A DNA stretch of 64,000 bases from Euonymus europaeus (GCA_963580455.1 OY756960.1:1054001-1118000); one strand, 5' to 3'; positions 24,206-35,441 are shown, counted from the first letter of the stretch. Notes: generated by a model from the letters alone, not told the origin. Numbers and translations: made by a program.

Positions 24206-27200
24206 GATTTTTAGCTTGATTTCACACTAATTTTCGAGCTCTACGATCTTGGCGTTTCGGATTTTGATTTCAGAACTCGTAGCTAGTTGGTCTCGTTTCA
24301 CATAGTTAGCCGCGAAATGTGGATCTTTACGTAAACGGTTTTATGAATATCCGTTGACTACGAGTTCTGAATTCGGTGATTTTTAGCTTGATTTCACACT
24401 ACTTTTCGAGCTCTACGATCCTGGCATTTCCGATTTTGATTTCAGAACTCGTGGCTAGTTGGTCTCGTTTCACCTAGTTAGCCGCGAAATGTGGTTTCTT
24501 TACGTAAACGGTTTTATGAATATCCGTTGACTCCGAGTTCTGAATTCGGTGATTTTTAGCTTGATTTCACACTAATTTTCGAGCTCTACGATCTTGGAGT
24601 TTCGGATTTTGATTTCAGTACTCGTGGCTAGTTGGTCTCGTTTCACCTAGTTAGCCGCGAAATGTGGTTTCTTTACGTAAACGGTTTTATGAATATCCGT
24701 TGACTCCGAGTTCTGAATTCGGTGATTTTTAGCTTGATTATACACTACTTTTCGAGCTCTACGATCCTGGCGTTTCGGATTTTGATTTCAGAACTCGTGG
24801 CTAGTTGGTCTCGTTTCACCTAGTTAGCCGCAAAATGTGGATCTTTACGTAAACGGTTTTATGAATATCCGTTGACTCCGAGTTCTGAATTCGGTGATTT
24901 TTAGCTTGATTTCACACTACTTTTCGAGCTCTACAATCCTGGCATTTCGGATTTTGATTTCAGAACTCGTGGCTAGTAGGTCTCGTTTCACCTAGTTAGC
25001 CGCGAAATGTGGTTTCTTTACGTAAACGGTTTTATGAATATCCGTTGACTCCGAGTTCTGAATTCGGTGATTTTTAGCTTGATTTCACACTACTTTTCGA
25101 GCTCTACGATCCTGGCATTTCGGATTTTGATTTCAGAACTCGTGGCTAGTTGGTCTCGTTTCACCTAGTTAGCCGCGAAATGTGGTTTCTTTACGTAAAC
25201 GGTTTTATGAATATCCGTTGACTCCGAGTTCTGAATTCGGTGATTTTTAGCTTGATTTCACACTACTTTTCGAGCTCTACAATCCTGGAGTTTCGGATTT
25301 TGATTTCAGAACACGTGGCTAGTAGGTCTCGTTTCACCTAGTTAGCCGCGAAATGTGGTTTCTTTACGTAAACGGTTTTATGAATATCCGTTGACTCCGA
25401 GTTCTGAATTCGGTGATTTTTAGCTTGATTTCACACTACTTTTCGAGCTCTACAATCCTGGCGTTTCGGATTTTGATTTCAGAACTCGTGGCTAGTAGGT
25501 CTCGTTTCACCTAGTTAGCCGCGAAATGTGGTTTCTTTACGTAAACGATTTTATGAATATCCGTTGACTCCGAGTTCTGAATTCGGTGATTTTTAGCTTG
25601 ATTTCACACTACTTTTCGAGCTCCACGATCCTGGCGTTTCGGATTTTGATTTCAGAACTCGTGGCTAGTTGGTCTCGTTTCACCTAGTTAGCCGCGAAAT
25701 GTGGTTTCTTTACGTAAACGGTTTTATGAATATCCGTTGACTCCGAGTTCTGAATTCGGTGATTTTTAGCTTGATTTCACACTACTTTTCGAGCTCTACA
25801 ATCCTGGTATTTCGGATTTTGATTTCAGAACTCGTGGCTAGTAGGTCTCGTTTCACCTAGTTAGCCGCGAAATGTGGTTTCTTTACGTAAACGGTTTTAT
25901 GAATATCCGTTGACTCCGAGTTCTGAATTCGGTGATTTTTAGCTTGATTTCACACTACTTTTCGAGCTCTACGATCCTGGCATTTCGGATTTTGATTTCA
26001 GAACTCGTGGCTAGTTGGTCTCGTTTCACCTAGTTAGCCGCGAAATGTGGTTTCTTTACGTAAACGGTTTTATGAATATCCGTTGACTCCGAGTTCTGAA
26101 TTCGGTGATTTTTAGCTTGATTTCACACTACTTTTCGAGCTCTACAATCCTGGAGTTTCGGATTTTGATTTCAGAACACGTGGCTAGTAGGTCTCGTTTC
26201 ACCTAGTTAGCCGCGAAATGTGGTTTCTTTACGTAAACGGTTTTATGAATATCCGTTGACTCCGAGTTCTGAATTCGGTGATTTTTAGCTTGATTCACAC
26301 TACTTTTCGAGCTCTACAATCCTGGCGTTTCGGATTTTGATTTCAGAACTCGTGGCTAGTAGGTCTCGTTTCACCTATTTAGCCGCGAAATGTGGTTTCT
26401 TTACGTAAACGGTTTTATGAATATCCGTTGACTCCGAGTTCTGAATTCGGTGATTTTTAGCTTGATTTCACACTACTTTTCGAGCTCTACGATCCTGGCG
26501 TTTCGGATTTTGATTTCAGAACTCGTGGCTAGTTGGTCTCGTTTCACCTAGTTAGCCGCGAAATGTGGTTTCTTTACGTAAACGGTTTTATGAATATCCG
26601 TTGACTCCGAGTTCTGAATTCGGTGATTTTTAGCTTGATTTCACACTACTTTTCGAGCTCTACAATCCTGGGGTTTCGGATTTTGATTTCAGAACTCGTG
26701 GCTAGTAGGTCTCGTTTCACCTAGTTAGCCGCGAAATGTGGTTTCTTTACGTAAACGGTTTTATGAATATCCGTTGACTCCGAGTTCTGAATTCGGTGAT
26801 TTTTAGCTTGATTTCACACTACTTTTCGAGCTCTACGATCCTGGCTTTTCGGATTTTGATTTCAGAACTCGTGGCTAGTAGGTCTCGTTTCACCTAGTTA
26901 GCCGCGAAATGTTGTTTCTTTACGTAAACGGTTTTATGAATATCCGTTGACTCCGAGTTCTGAATTCGGTGATTTTTAGCTTGATTTCACACTAATTTTC
27001 GAGCTCTACGATCCTGGCTTTTCGGAATTTGATTTCAGAACTCGTGGCTAGTTGGTCTCGTTTCACCTAGTTAGCCGCGAAATGTGGTTTCTTTATGTAA
27101 ACGGTTTTATGAATATCCGTTGACTCCGAGTTCTGAATTCGGTGATTTTTAGCTTGATTTCACACTACTTTTCGAGCTCTACAATCCTAGCGTTTCGGAT

Positions 27201-27662
27201 TTTGATTTCAGAACTCGTGGCTAGTAGGTCTCGTTTCACCTAGTTAGCCGCGAAATGTGGTTTCTTTACGTAAACGGTTTTATGAATATCCGTTGACTCC
27301 GAGTTCTGAATTCGGTGATTTTTAGCTTGATTTCACACTACTTTTCGGGCTCTACGATCCTGGTGTTTCGGATTTTGATTTCAGAAATCGTGGCTAGTAG
27401 GTCTCGTTTCACCTAGTTAGCCGCGAAATGTGGTTTCTTTACGTAAACGGTTTTATGAATATCCGTTGACTCCGAGTTCTGAATTCGGTGATTTTTAGCA
27501 TGATTTCACACTACTTTTCGAGCTCTACAATCCTGGCGTTTCGGATTTTGATTTCAGAACTCGTGGCTAGTTGGTCTCGTTTCACCTAGTTAGCCGCGAA
27601 ATGTGGTTTCTTTACGTAAACGGTTTTATGAATATCCGTTGACTCCGAGTTCTGAATTCGGT
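24206..27662 (+). repeat. Higher-order repeat I, decayed sixth copy, 20 monomers
   Basis: The copy starts in register, with the marker monomer at 24206, TTTCCGATT, CAGTACTCG, then GATTATACAC with CCGCAAAATGTGGATC. After about 25.5 kb the order breaks: AACGATTTTATG, GCTCCACGATCC and CCTGGTATTTCGG appear. The GGCATTTCGG plus AACACGTGG pair returns five monomers later (about 25316 and 26178). A 172-bp monomer with TGATTCACAC (about 26295) is private. No new marker monomer is found, so the period ends here. Confidence 0.75.
26280..26451 (+). repeat. Monomer with private 1-base deletion (GATTCACAC)
   Basis: GATTTCACAC has lost one T at about 26295. It is seen once in the window. It lies in the decayed sixth copy of higher-order repeat I. 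It may be a true private change or an error in a T run. Confidence 0.85.
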
Positions 27663-27737
27663 GATTTTTAGCTTGATTTCACACTACTTTTCGAGCTCTA
27701 CGATCCTGGCGTTTCGGATTTTGATTTCAGAACTCGT

Positions 27738-27768
27738 GGCTAGTTGGTCTCGTTTCACCTAGTTAGCC
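27738..27768. repeat. Short inverted repeat GGCTA...TAGCC
   Basis: Offsets 76-80 (GGCTA) and 102-106 (TAGCC) are perfectly complementary 5-base arms with 21 bases between them. A second short complementary pair lies inside (GGT at 84-86 and ACC at 95-97). The monomers reading CGTAGCTAG weaken the outer arm. This could be chance at this length, and I give it little weight next to the 17-bp dyad. Confidence 0.4.
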
Positions 27769-27783
27769 GCGAAATGTGGTTTC

Positions 27784-27793
27784 TTTACGTAAA
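27784..27793. repeat. Perfect 10-bp palindrome TTTACGTAAA in each monomer
   Basis: At offsets 122-131 of the reference monomer lies a perfect palindrome centred on ACGT. It is kept in most monomers. Exceptions are few: ATGTAA at about 11191, 13095 and 27096, ACATAA at about 18281, 21047 and 23467, and ACCTAA at about 40062 and 42137. The TGTGGATC deletion monomers lose bases just upstream but keep the TTTACGTAAA core. The role is unknown; a symmetric protein-binding site or a purely structural element are both possible. Confidence 0.85.
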
Positions 27794-27817
27794 CGGTTTT
27801 ATGAATATCCGTTGACT

Positions 27818-27834
27818 CCGAGTTCTGAATTCGG
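27818..27834. repeat. 17-bp imperfect dyad CCGAGTTC-T-GAATTCGG in each monomer
   Basis: Offsets 156-172 form two 8-base arms around one central T. Seven of eight arm pairs are complementary, and the eighth is a G opposite T. The dyad contains the monomer's GAATTC and is followed at once by TGATTTTT of the next copy. It is nearly invariant. Changes include CCAAG (block B and a few others), GTCCTG in block A, GAAATCTG at about 37848, 47011 and 49085, and GTTTTG at about 28341 and 29724. Short dyads that can extrude as hairpins are known from centromeric satellites of several eukaryotes. A function here is inference. Confidence 0.8.
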
Positions 27835-28256
27835 TGATTTTTAGCTTGATTACACACTACTTTTCGAGCTCTACGATCCTGGCGTTTCGGAATTTGATTT
27901 CAGAACTCGTGGCTAGTTGGTCTCGTTTCACCTAGTTAGCCGCAAAATGTGGTTTCTTTACGTAAACGGTTTTATGAATATCCGTTGACTCCGAGTTCTG
28001 AATTCGGTGATTTTTAGCTTGATTTCACACTAATTTTCGAGCTCTACGATCCTGGCGTTTCGGATTTTGATTTCAGAACTCGTGGCTAGTTGGTCTCGTT
28101 TCACCTATTTAGCCGCAAAATGTGGTTTCTTTACGTAAACGGTTTTATGAATATCCGTTGACTCCGAGTTCTGAATTCGGTGATTTTTAGCTTGATTTCA
28201 CACTAATTTTCGAGCTCTACGATCCTGACGTTTCGGATTTTGATTTCAGAACTCGT

Positions 28257-29640
28257 AGCTAGTTGGTCTCGTTTCACCTAGTTAGCCGCGAAATGTGGAT
28301 CTTTACGTAAACGGTTTTATGAATATCCGTTGACTCCGAGTTTTGAATTCGGTGATTTTTAGCTTGATTTCACACTACTTTTCGAGCTCTACGATCCTGG
28401 CGTTTCGGATTTTGATTTCAGAACTCGTGGCTAGTTGGTCTCGTTTCACCTAATTTGCCGCGAAATGTGGTTTCTTTACGTAAACGGTTTTATGAATATC
28501 CGTTGACTCCGAGTTCTGAATTCGGTGATTTTTAGCTTGATTACACACTACTTTTCGAGCTCTACGATCCTGGCGTTTCGGATTTTGATTTCAGAACTCG
28601 TGGCTAGTTGGTCTCGTTTCACCTAGTTAGCCGCGAAATGTGGTTTCTTTACGTAAACGGTTTTATGAATATCCGTTGACTCCGAGTTCTGAATTCGGTG
28701 ATTTTTAGCTTGATTTCACACTAATTTTCGAGCTCTACGATCCTGGCGTTTCCGATTTTGATTTCAGAACTCGTGGCTAGTTGGTCTCGTTTCACCTAGT
28801 TAGCCGCGAAATGTGGTTTCTTTACGTAAACGGTTTTATGAATATCCGTTGACTCCGAGTTCTGAATTCGGTGATTTTTAGCTTGATTTCACACTAATTT
28901 TCGAGCTCTACGATCCTGGCGTTTCGGATTTTGATTTCAGAACTCGTGGCTAGTTGGTCTCGTTTCACCTAGTTAGCCGCGAAATGTGGTTTCTTTACGT
29001 AAACGGTTTTATGAATATCCGTTGACTCCGAGTTCTGAATTCGGTGATTTTTAGCTTGATTTCACACTACTTGTCGAGCTCTACGATCCTGGCATTTCGG
29101 ATTTTGATTTCAGAACTCGTGGCTAGTTGGTCTCGTTTCACCTAGTTAGCCGCGAAATGTGGTTTCTTTACGTAAACGGTTTTATGAATATCCGTTGACT
29201 CCGAGTTCTGAATTCGGTGATTTTTAGCTTGATTTCACACTACTTTTCGAGCTCTACAATCCTGGAATTTCGGATTTTGATTTCAGAAATCGTGGCTAGT
29301 AGGTCTCGTTTCACCTAGTTAGCCGCGAAATGTGGTTTCTTTACGTAAACGGTTTTATGAATATCTGTTGACTCCGAGTTCTGAATTCGGTGATTTTTAG
29401 CTTGATTTCAAACTACTTTTCGAGCTCTACGATCCTGGCGTTTCGGAATTTGATTTCAGAACCCGTGGCTAGTTGGTCTCGTTTCACCTAGTTAGCCGCG
29501 AAATGTGGTTTCTTTACGTAAACGGTTTTATGAATATCCGATGACTCCGAGTTCTGAATTCGGTGATTTTTAGCTTGATTTCACACTACTTTTCGAGCTC
29601 TACAATCCTGGCATTTCGGATTTTGATTTCAGAACTCGTA
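28257..29640 (+). repeat. 8-monomer duplication, first copy (about 1383 bp)
   Basis: Private variants here return exactly 1383 bp downstream: GAGTTTTGAATTC (28341 to 29724), CTACTTGTCGAGC (29071 to 30454), CCTGGAATTTCGG with AGAAATCG, ATCTGTTGAC and AACCCGTGG. The start and end are approximate because the copied segment is bounded inside a monomer rather than at its edge. One difference is CGTGGCTAGTAGG in this copy against CGTGGCTGGTAGG in the other. Confidence 0.88.
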
Positions 29641-29736
29641 GCTAGTTGGTCTCGTTTCACCTAGTTAGCCGCGAAATGTGGATCTTTACGTAAACGGTTT
29701 TATGAATATCCGTTGACTCCGAGTTTTGAATTCGGT
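29565..29736 (+). repeat. Chimeric monomer at an unequal-crossover junction
   Basis: Up to about 29613 this monomer matches the CACTAC/CAATCC/GGCATTTCGG monomer at 30948. From 29640 on it matches the CGTAGCTAG/TGTGGATC/GAGTTTTGAATTC monomer at 28182. Both parents lie exactly 8 monomers away on either side. This is the structure expected if an exchange between misaligned copies created the 8-monomer duplication. The 27 bases between the last left-parent marker and the first right-parent marker are identical in both parents. Confidence 0.87.
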
Positions 29737-31023
29737 GATTTTTAGCTTGATTTCACACTACTTTTCGAGCTCTACGATCCTGGCGTTTCGGATTTTGATT
29801 TCAGAACTCGTGGCTAGTTGGTCTCGTTTCACCTAATTTGCCGCGAAATGTGGTTTCTTTACGTAAACGGTTTTATGAATATCCGTTGACTCCGAGTTCT
29901 GAATTCGGTGATTTTTAGCTTGATTACACACTACTTTTCGAGCTCTACGATCCTGGCGTTTCGGATTTTGATTTCAGAACTCGTGGCTAGTTGGTCTCGT
30001 TTCACCTAGTTAGCCGCGAAATGTGGTTTCTTTACGTAAACGGTTTTATGAATATCCGTTGACTCCGAGTTCTGAATTCGGTGATTTTTAGCTTGATTTC
30101 ACACTAATTTTCGAGCTCTACGATCCTGGCGTTTCCGATTTTGATTTCAGAACTCGTGGCTAGTTGGTCTCGTTTCACCTAGTTAGCCGCGAAATGTGGT
30201 TTCTTTACGTAAACGGTTTTATGAATATCCGTTGACTCCGAGTTCTGAATTCGGTGATTTTTAGCTTGATTTCACACTAATTTTCGAGCTCTACGATCCT
30301 GGCGTTTCGGATTTTGATTTCAGAACTCGTGGCTAGTTGGTCTCGTTTCACCTAGTTAGCCGCGAAATGTGGTTTCTTTACGTAAACGGTTTTATGAATA
30401 TCCGTTGACTCCGAGTTCTGAATTCGGTGATTTTTAGCTTGATTTCACACTACTTGTCGAGCTCTACGATCCTGGCATTTCGGATTTTGATTTCAGAACT
30501 CGTGGCTAGTTGGTCTCGTTTCACCTAGTTAGCCGCGAAATGTGGTTTCTTTACGTAAACGGTTTTATGAATATCCGTTGACTCCGAGTTCTGAATTCGG
30601 TGATTTTTAGCTTGATTTCACACTACTTTTCGAGCTCTACAATCCTGGAATTTCGGATTTTGATTTCAGAAATCGTGGCTGGTAGGTCTCGTTTCACCTA
30701 GTTAGCCGCGAAATGTGGTTTCTTTACGTAAACGGTTTTATGAATATCTGTTGACTCCGAGTTCTGAATTCGGTGATTTTTAGCTTGATTTCAAACTACT
30801 TTTCGAGCTCTACGATCCTGGCGTTTCGGAATTTGATTTCAGAACCCGTGGCTAGTTGGTCTCGTTTCACCTAGTTAGCCGCGAAATGTGGTTTCTTTAC
30901 GTAAACGGTTTTATGAATATCCGATGACTCCGAGTTCTGAATTCGGTGATTTTTAGCTTGATTTCACACTACTTTTCGAGCTCTACAATCCTGGCATTTC
31001 GGATTTTGATTTCAGAACTCGTG
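29641..31023 (+). repeat. 8-monomer duplication, second copy (about 1383 bp)
   Basis: This is the second copy of the segment before it. It opens inside a chimeric monomer (29565-29736), whose first part matches the CAATCC GGCATTTCGG monomer at 30948 and whose second part matches the CGTAGCTAG/TGTGGATC monomer at 28182. The copied unit thus begins between 29613 and 29640. A related CCTGGAATTTCGG/AACCCGTGG series also occurs at about 39.4-39.9 kb and 41.5-41.9 kb, so this stretch has been copied more than once. Confidence 0.87.
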
Positions 31024-34000
31024 GCTAGTTGGTCTCGTTTCACCTAGTTAGCCGCGAAATGTGGTTTCTTTACGTAAACGGTTTTATGAATATCCGTTGA
31101 CTCCGAGTTCTGAATTCGGTGATTTTTAGCTTGATTACACACTACTTTTCGAGCTCTACGATCCTGGCGTTTCGGATTTTGATTTCAGAACTCGTGGCTA
31201 GTTGGTCTCGTTTCACCTAGTTAGCCGCGAAATGTGGTTTCTTTACGTAAATGGTTTTATGAATATCCGTTGACTCCGAGTTCTGAATTCGGTGATTTTT
31301 AGCTTGATTTCACACTAATTTTTGAGCTCTACGATCCTGGCGTTTCGGATTTTGATTTCAGAACTCGTGGCTAGTTGGTCTCGTTTCACCTATTTAGCCG
31401 CAAAATGTGGTTTCTTTACGTAAACGGTTTTATGAATATCCGTTGACTCCGAGTTCTGAATTCGGTGATTTTTAGCTTGATTTCACACTAATTTTCGAGC
31501 TCTACGATCCTGACGTTTCGGATTTTGATTTCAGAACTCGTAGCTAGTTGGTCTCGTTTCACCTAGTTAGCCGCGAAATGTGCATCTTTACGTAAACGGT
31601 TTTATGAATATCCGTTGACTCCGAGTTCTGAATTCGGTGATTTTTAGCTTGATTTCACACTACTTTTCGAGCTCTACGATCCTGGCGTTTCGGATTTTGA
31701 TTTCAGAACTCGTGGCTAGTTGGTCTCGTTTCACCTAGTTTGCCGCGAAATGTGGTTTCTTTACGTAAACGGTTTTATGAATATCCGTTGACTCCGAGTT
31801 CTGAATTCGGTGATTTTTAGCTTGATTTCATACTACTTTTCGAGCTCTACGATCCTGGCGTTTCGGAATTTGATTTCAGAACTCGTGGCTAGTTGGTCTC
31901 GTTTCACCTAGTTAGCCGCGAAATGTGGTTTCTTTACGTAAACGGTTTTATGAATATCCGTTGACTCCGAGTTCTGAATTCGGTGATTTTTAGCTTGATT
32001 TCACACTACTTTTCGAGCTCTACAATCCTGGCGTTTCGGATTTTGATTTCAGAACTCGTGGCTAGTTGGTCTCGTTTCACCTAGTTAGCCGCGAAATGTG
32101 GTTTCTTTACGTAAACGGTTTTATGAATATCCGTTGACTCCGAGTTCTGAATTCGGTGATTTTTAGCTTGATTACACACTACTTTTCGAGCTCTACGATC
32201 CTGGCGTTTCGGATTTTGATTTCAGAACTCGTGGCTAGTTGGTCTCGTTTCACCTAGTTAGCCGCGAAATGTGGTTTCTTTACGTAAACGGTTTTATGAA
32301 TATCCGTTGACTCCGAGTTCTGAATTCGGTGATTTTTAGCTTGATTTCACACTAATTTTCGAGCTCTACGATCCTGGAATTTCGGATTTTGATTTCAGAA
32401 CTCGTAGCTAGTTGGTCTTGTTTCACCTAGTTAGCCGCGAAATGTGGATCTTTACGTAAACGGTTTTATGAATATCCGTTGACTCCGAGTTCTGAATTCG
32501 GTGATTTTTAGCTTGATTTCACACTACTTTTCGAGCTCTACGATTCTGGCATTTCGGATTTTGATTTCAGAACTCGTGGCTAGTTGGTCTCGTTTCACCT
32601 AGTTTGCCGCGAAATGTGGTTTCTTTACGTAAACGGTTTTATGAATATCCGTTGACTCCGAGTTCTGAATTCGGTGATTTTTAGCTTGATTTCATACTAC
32701 TTTTCGACCTCTACGGTCCTGGCGTTTCGGAATTTGATTTCAGAACTCGTGGCTAGTTGGTCTCGTTTCACCTAGTTAGCCGCGAAATGTGGTTTCTTTA
32801 CGTAAACGGTTTTATGAATATCCGTTGACTCCGAGTTCTGAATTCGGTGATTTTTAGCTTGATTTCACACTACTTTTCGAGCTCTACAATCCTGGCTTTT
32901 CGGATTCTGATTTCAGAACTCGTGGCTAGTTGGTCTCGTTTCACCTAGTTAGCCGCGAAATGTGGTTTCTTTACGTAAACGGTTTTATGAATATCCGTTG
33001 ACTCCGAGTTCTGAATTCGGTGATTTTTAGCTTGATTACACACTACTTTTCGAGCTCTACGATCCTGGCGTTTCGGATTTTGATTTCAGAACTCGTGGCT
33101 AGTTGGTCTCGTTTCACCTATTTAGCCGCGAAATGTGGTTTCTTTACGTAAACGGTTTTATGAATATCCGTTGACTCCGAGTTCTGAATTCGGTGATTTT
33201 TAGCTTGATTTCACACTAATTTTTGAGCTCTACGATCCTGACGTTTCGGATTTTGATTTCAGAACTCGTAGCTAGTTGGTCTCGTTTCACCTAGTTAGCC
33301 GCGAAATGTGGATCTTTACGTAAACGGTTTTATGAATATCCGTTGACTCCGAGTTCTAAATTCGGTGATTTTTAGCTTGATTTCACACTACTTTTCGAGC
33401 TCTACGATCTTGGCGTTTCGGATTTTGATTTCAGAACTCGTGGCTAGTTGGTCTCGTTTCACCTAATTTGCCGCGAAATGTGGTTTCTTTACGTAAACGG
33501 TTTTATGAATATCCGTTGACTCCGAGTTCTGAATTCGGTGATTTTTAGCTTGATTTCATACTACTTTTCGAGCTCTACGATCCTGGCGTTTCGGAATTTG
33601 ATATCAGAACTCGTGGCTAGTTGGTCTCGTTTCACCTAGTTAGCCGCGAAATGTGGTTTCTTTACGTAAACGGTTTTATGAATATCCGTTGACTCCGAGT
33701 TCTGAATTCGGTGATTTTTAGCTTGATTTCACACTACTTTTCGAGCTCTACAATCCTGGCGTTTCGGATTTTGATTTCAAAACTCGTGGCTAGTTGGTCT
33801 CGTTTCACCTAGTTAGCCGCGAAATGTGGTTTCTTTACGTAAACGGTTTTATGAATATCCGTTGACTCCGAGTTCTGAATTCGGTGATTTTTAGCTTGAT
33901 TACACACTACTTTTCGAGCTCTACGATCCTGGCGTTTCGGATTTTGATTTCAGAACTCGTGGCTAGTTGGTCTCGTTTCACCTAGTTAGCCGCGAAATGT

Positions 34001-35441
34001 GGTTTCTTTACGTAAACGGTTTTATGAATATCCGTTGACTCCGAGTTCTGAATTCGGTGATTTTTAGCTTGATTTCACACTAATTTTCGAGCTCTACGAT
34101 CCTGGCGTTTCGGATTTTGATTTCAGAACTCGTGGCTAGTTGGTCTCGTTTCACCTAGTTAGCCGCGAAATGTGGTTTCTTTACGTAAACGGTTTTATGA
34201 ATATCCGTTGACTCCGAGTTCTGAATTCGGTGATTTTTAGCTTGATTTCACACTACTTTTCGAGCTCTACGATCCTGGCGTTTCCGATTTTGATTTCAGA
34301 ACTCGTGGCTAGTTGGTCTCGTTTCACCTAGTTAGCCGCGAAATGTGGTTTCTTTACGTAAACGGTTTTATGAATATCCGTTGACTCCGAGTTCTGAATT
34401 CGGTGATTTTTAGCTTGATTTCACACTACTTTTCGAGCTCTACGATCCTGGCGTTTCGGATTTTGATTTCAGAACTCGTGGCTAGTTGGTCTCGTTTCAC
34501 CTAGTTTGCCGCGAAATGTGGTTTCTTTACGTAAACGGTTTTATGAATATCCGTTGACTCCGAGTTCTGAATTCGGTGATTTTTAGCTTGATTTCATACT
34601 ACTTTTCGACCTCTACGATCCTGGCGTTTCGGAATTTGATTTCAGAACTCGTGGCTAGTTGGTCTCGTTTCACCTAGTTAGCCGCGAAATGTGGTTTCTT
34701 TACGTAAACGGTTTTATGAATATCCGTTGACTCCGAGTTCTGAATTCGGTGATTTTTAGCTTGATTTCACACTACTTTTCGAGCTCTACAATCCTGGCTT
34801 TTCGGATTCTGATTTCAGAACTCGTGGCTAGTTGGTCTCGTTTCACCTAGTTAGCCGCGAAATGTGGTTTCTTTACGTAAACGGTTTTATGAATATCCGT
34901 TGACTCCGAGTTCTGAATTCGGTGATTTTTAGCTTGATTACACACTAATTTTCGAGCTCTACGATCCTGGCTTTTCGGATTTTGATTTCAGAACTCGTGG
35001 CTAGTTGGTCTCGTTTCACCTAGTTAGCCGCGAAATGTGGTTTCTTTACGTAAACGGTTTTATGAATATCCGTTGACTCCGAGTTCTGAATTCGGTGATT
35101 TTTAGCTTGATTTCACACTAATTTTCGAGCTCTACGATCCTGGCGTTTCGGATTTTGATTTCAGAACTCGTGGCTAGTTGGTCTCGTTTCACCTATTTAG
35201 CCGCAAAATGTGGTTTCTTTACGTAAACGGTTTTATGAATATCCGTTGACTCCGAGTTCTGAATTCGGTGATTTTTAGCTTGATTTCACACTAATTTTCG
35301 AGCTCTACGATCCTGACGTTTCGGATTTTGATTTCAGAACTCGTAGCTAGTTGGTCTCGTTTCACCTAGTTAGCCGCGAAATGTGGATCTTTACGTAAAC
35401 GGTTTTATGAATATCCGTTGACTCCGAGTTCTGAATTCGGT

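Larger units (their letters stand above)
10204..27835 (+). repeat. Block D: region of higher-order repeat I, 102 monomers
   Basis: This region is defined by a marker monomer with CGTAGCTAG, TTTCACATAG, TGTGGATC and TTGACTACGAG. It starts at 11588, 13835, 16254, 19020, 21786 and 24206. A second 172-bp monomer with GATTATACAC always follows three monomers later. Before 11588 the block holds eight less ordered monomers (10204-11587), including one that looks chimeric at 10204. After the sixth marker it decays into a mixed stretch up to 27835. Monomers with CAATCC plus TAGTAGG and with CGATCC plus TAGTTGG are intermixed throughout. Confidence 0.9.
27663..27835 (+). repeat. Reference (consensus-like) satellite monomer, 173 bp
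   Basis: This copy carries the commonest base at every position I compared and serves as the offset reference. It has 73 G+C of 173 (42%) and 13 CpG dinucleotides, about 1.7 times the number expected from its 35 C and 38 G. Landmarks by offset: T5 run 3-7; GAGCTC 31-36; CGATCCTGGCG 39-49; TTCGGATTTTGATTTC 52-66 region; CGTGGCTAGTTGG 73-85; TTAGCCGCGAAA 101-112; TTTACGTAAA 122-131; CCGTTGACTCC 147-157; GAATTC 165-170. Stop codons lie in all forward frames, and 173 is not a multiple of 3, so the frame shifts with each copy and no long ORF can persist. Single SacI, SnaBI and EcoRI-type sites per monomer predict a 173-bp digestion ladder. Confidence 0.97.

Noticed and set aside
27692..27708. CENP-B box (TTCG....A..CGGG)
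   Set aside because: The nearest candidate, TTCGAGCTCTACGATC, has C instead of the central A and lacks CGGG. Other TTCG sites fit no better.
27690..27747. Pol III A-box and B-box like motifs (TGGCTAGTTGG and TTTTCGAGCTC), suggesting a tRNA-derived element
   Set aside because: Each differs from the consensus at key bases. The order within the monomer is B before A, and pairing A with the next monomer's B gives a spacing far larger than in tRNA genes or SINEs. No cloverleaf can be drawn.
27818..27842. Rho-independent terminator (17-bp dyad followed by TGATTTTT)
   Set aside because: The shape is right, but the one-base loop is too tight, the stem is AT-rich in the middle, and the setting is a eukaryotic-type satellite array with no genes. 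It is recorded as a dyad only.
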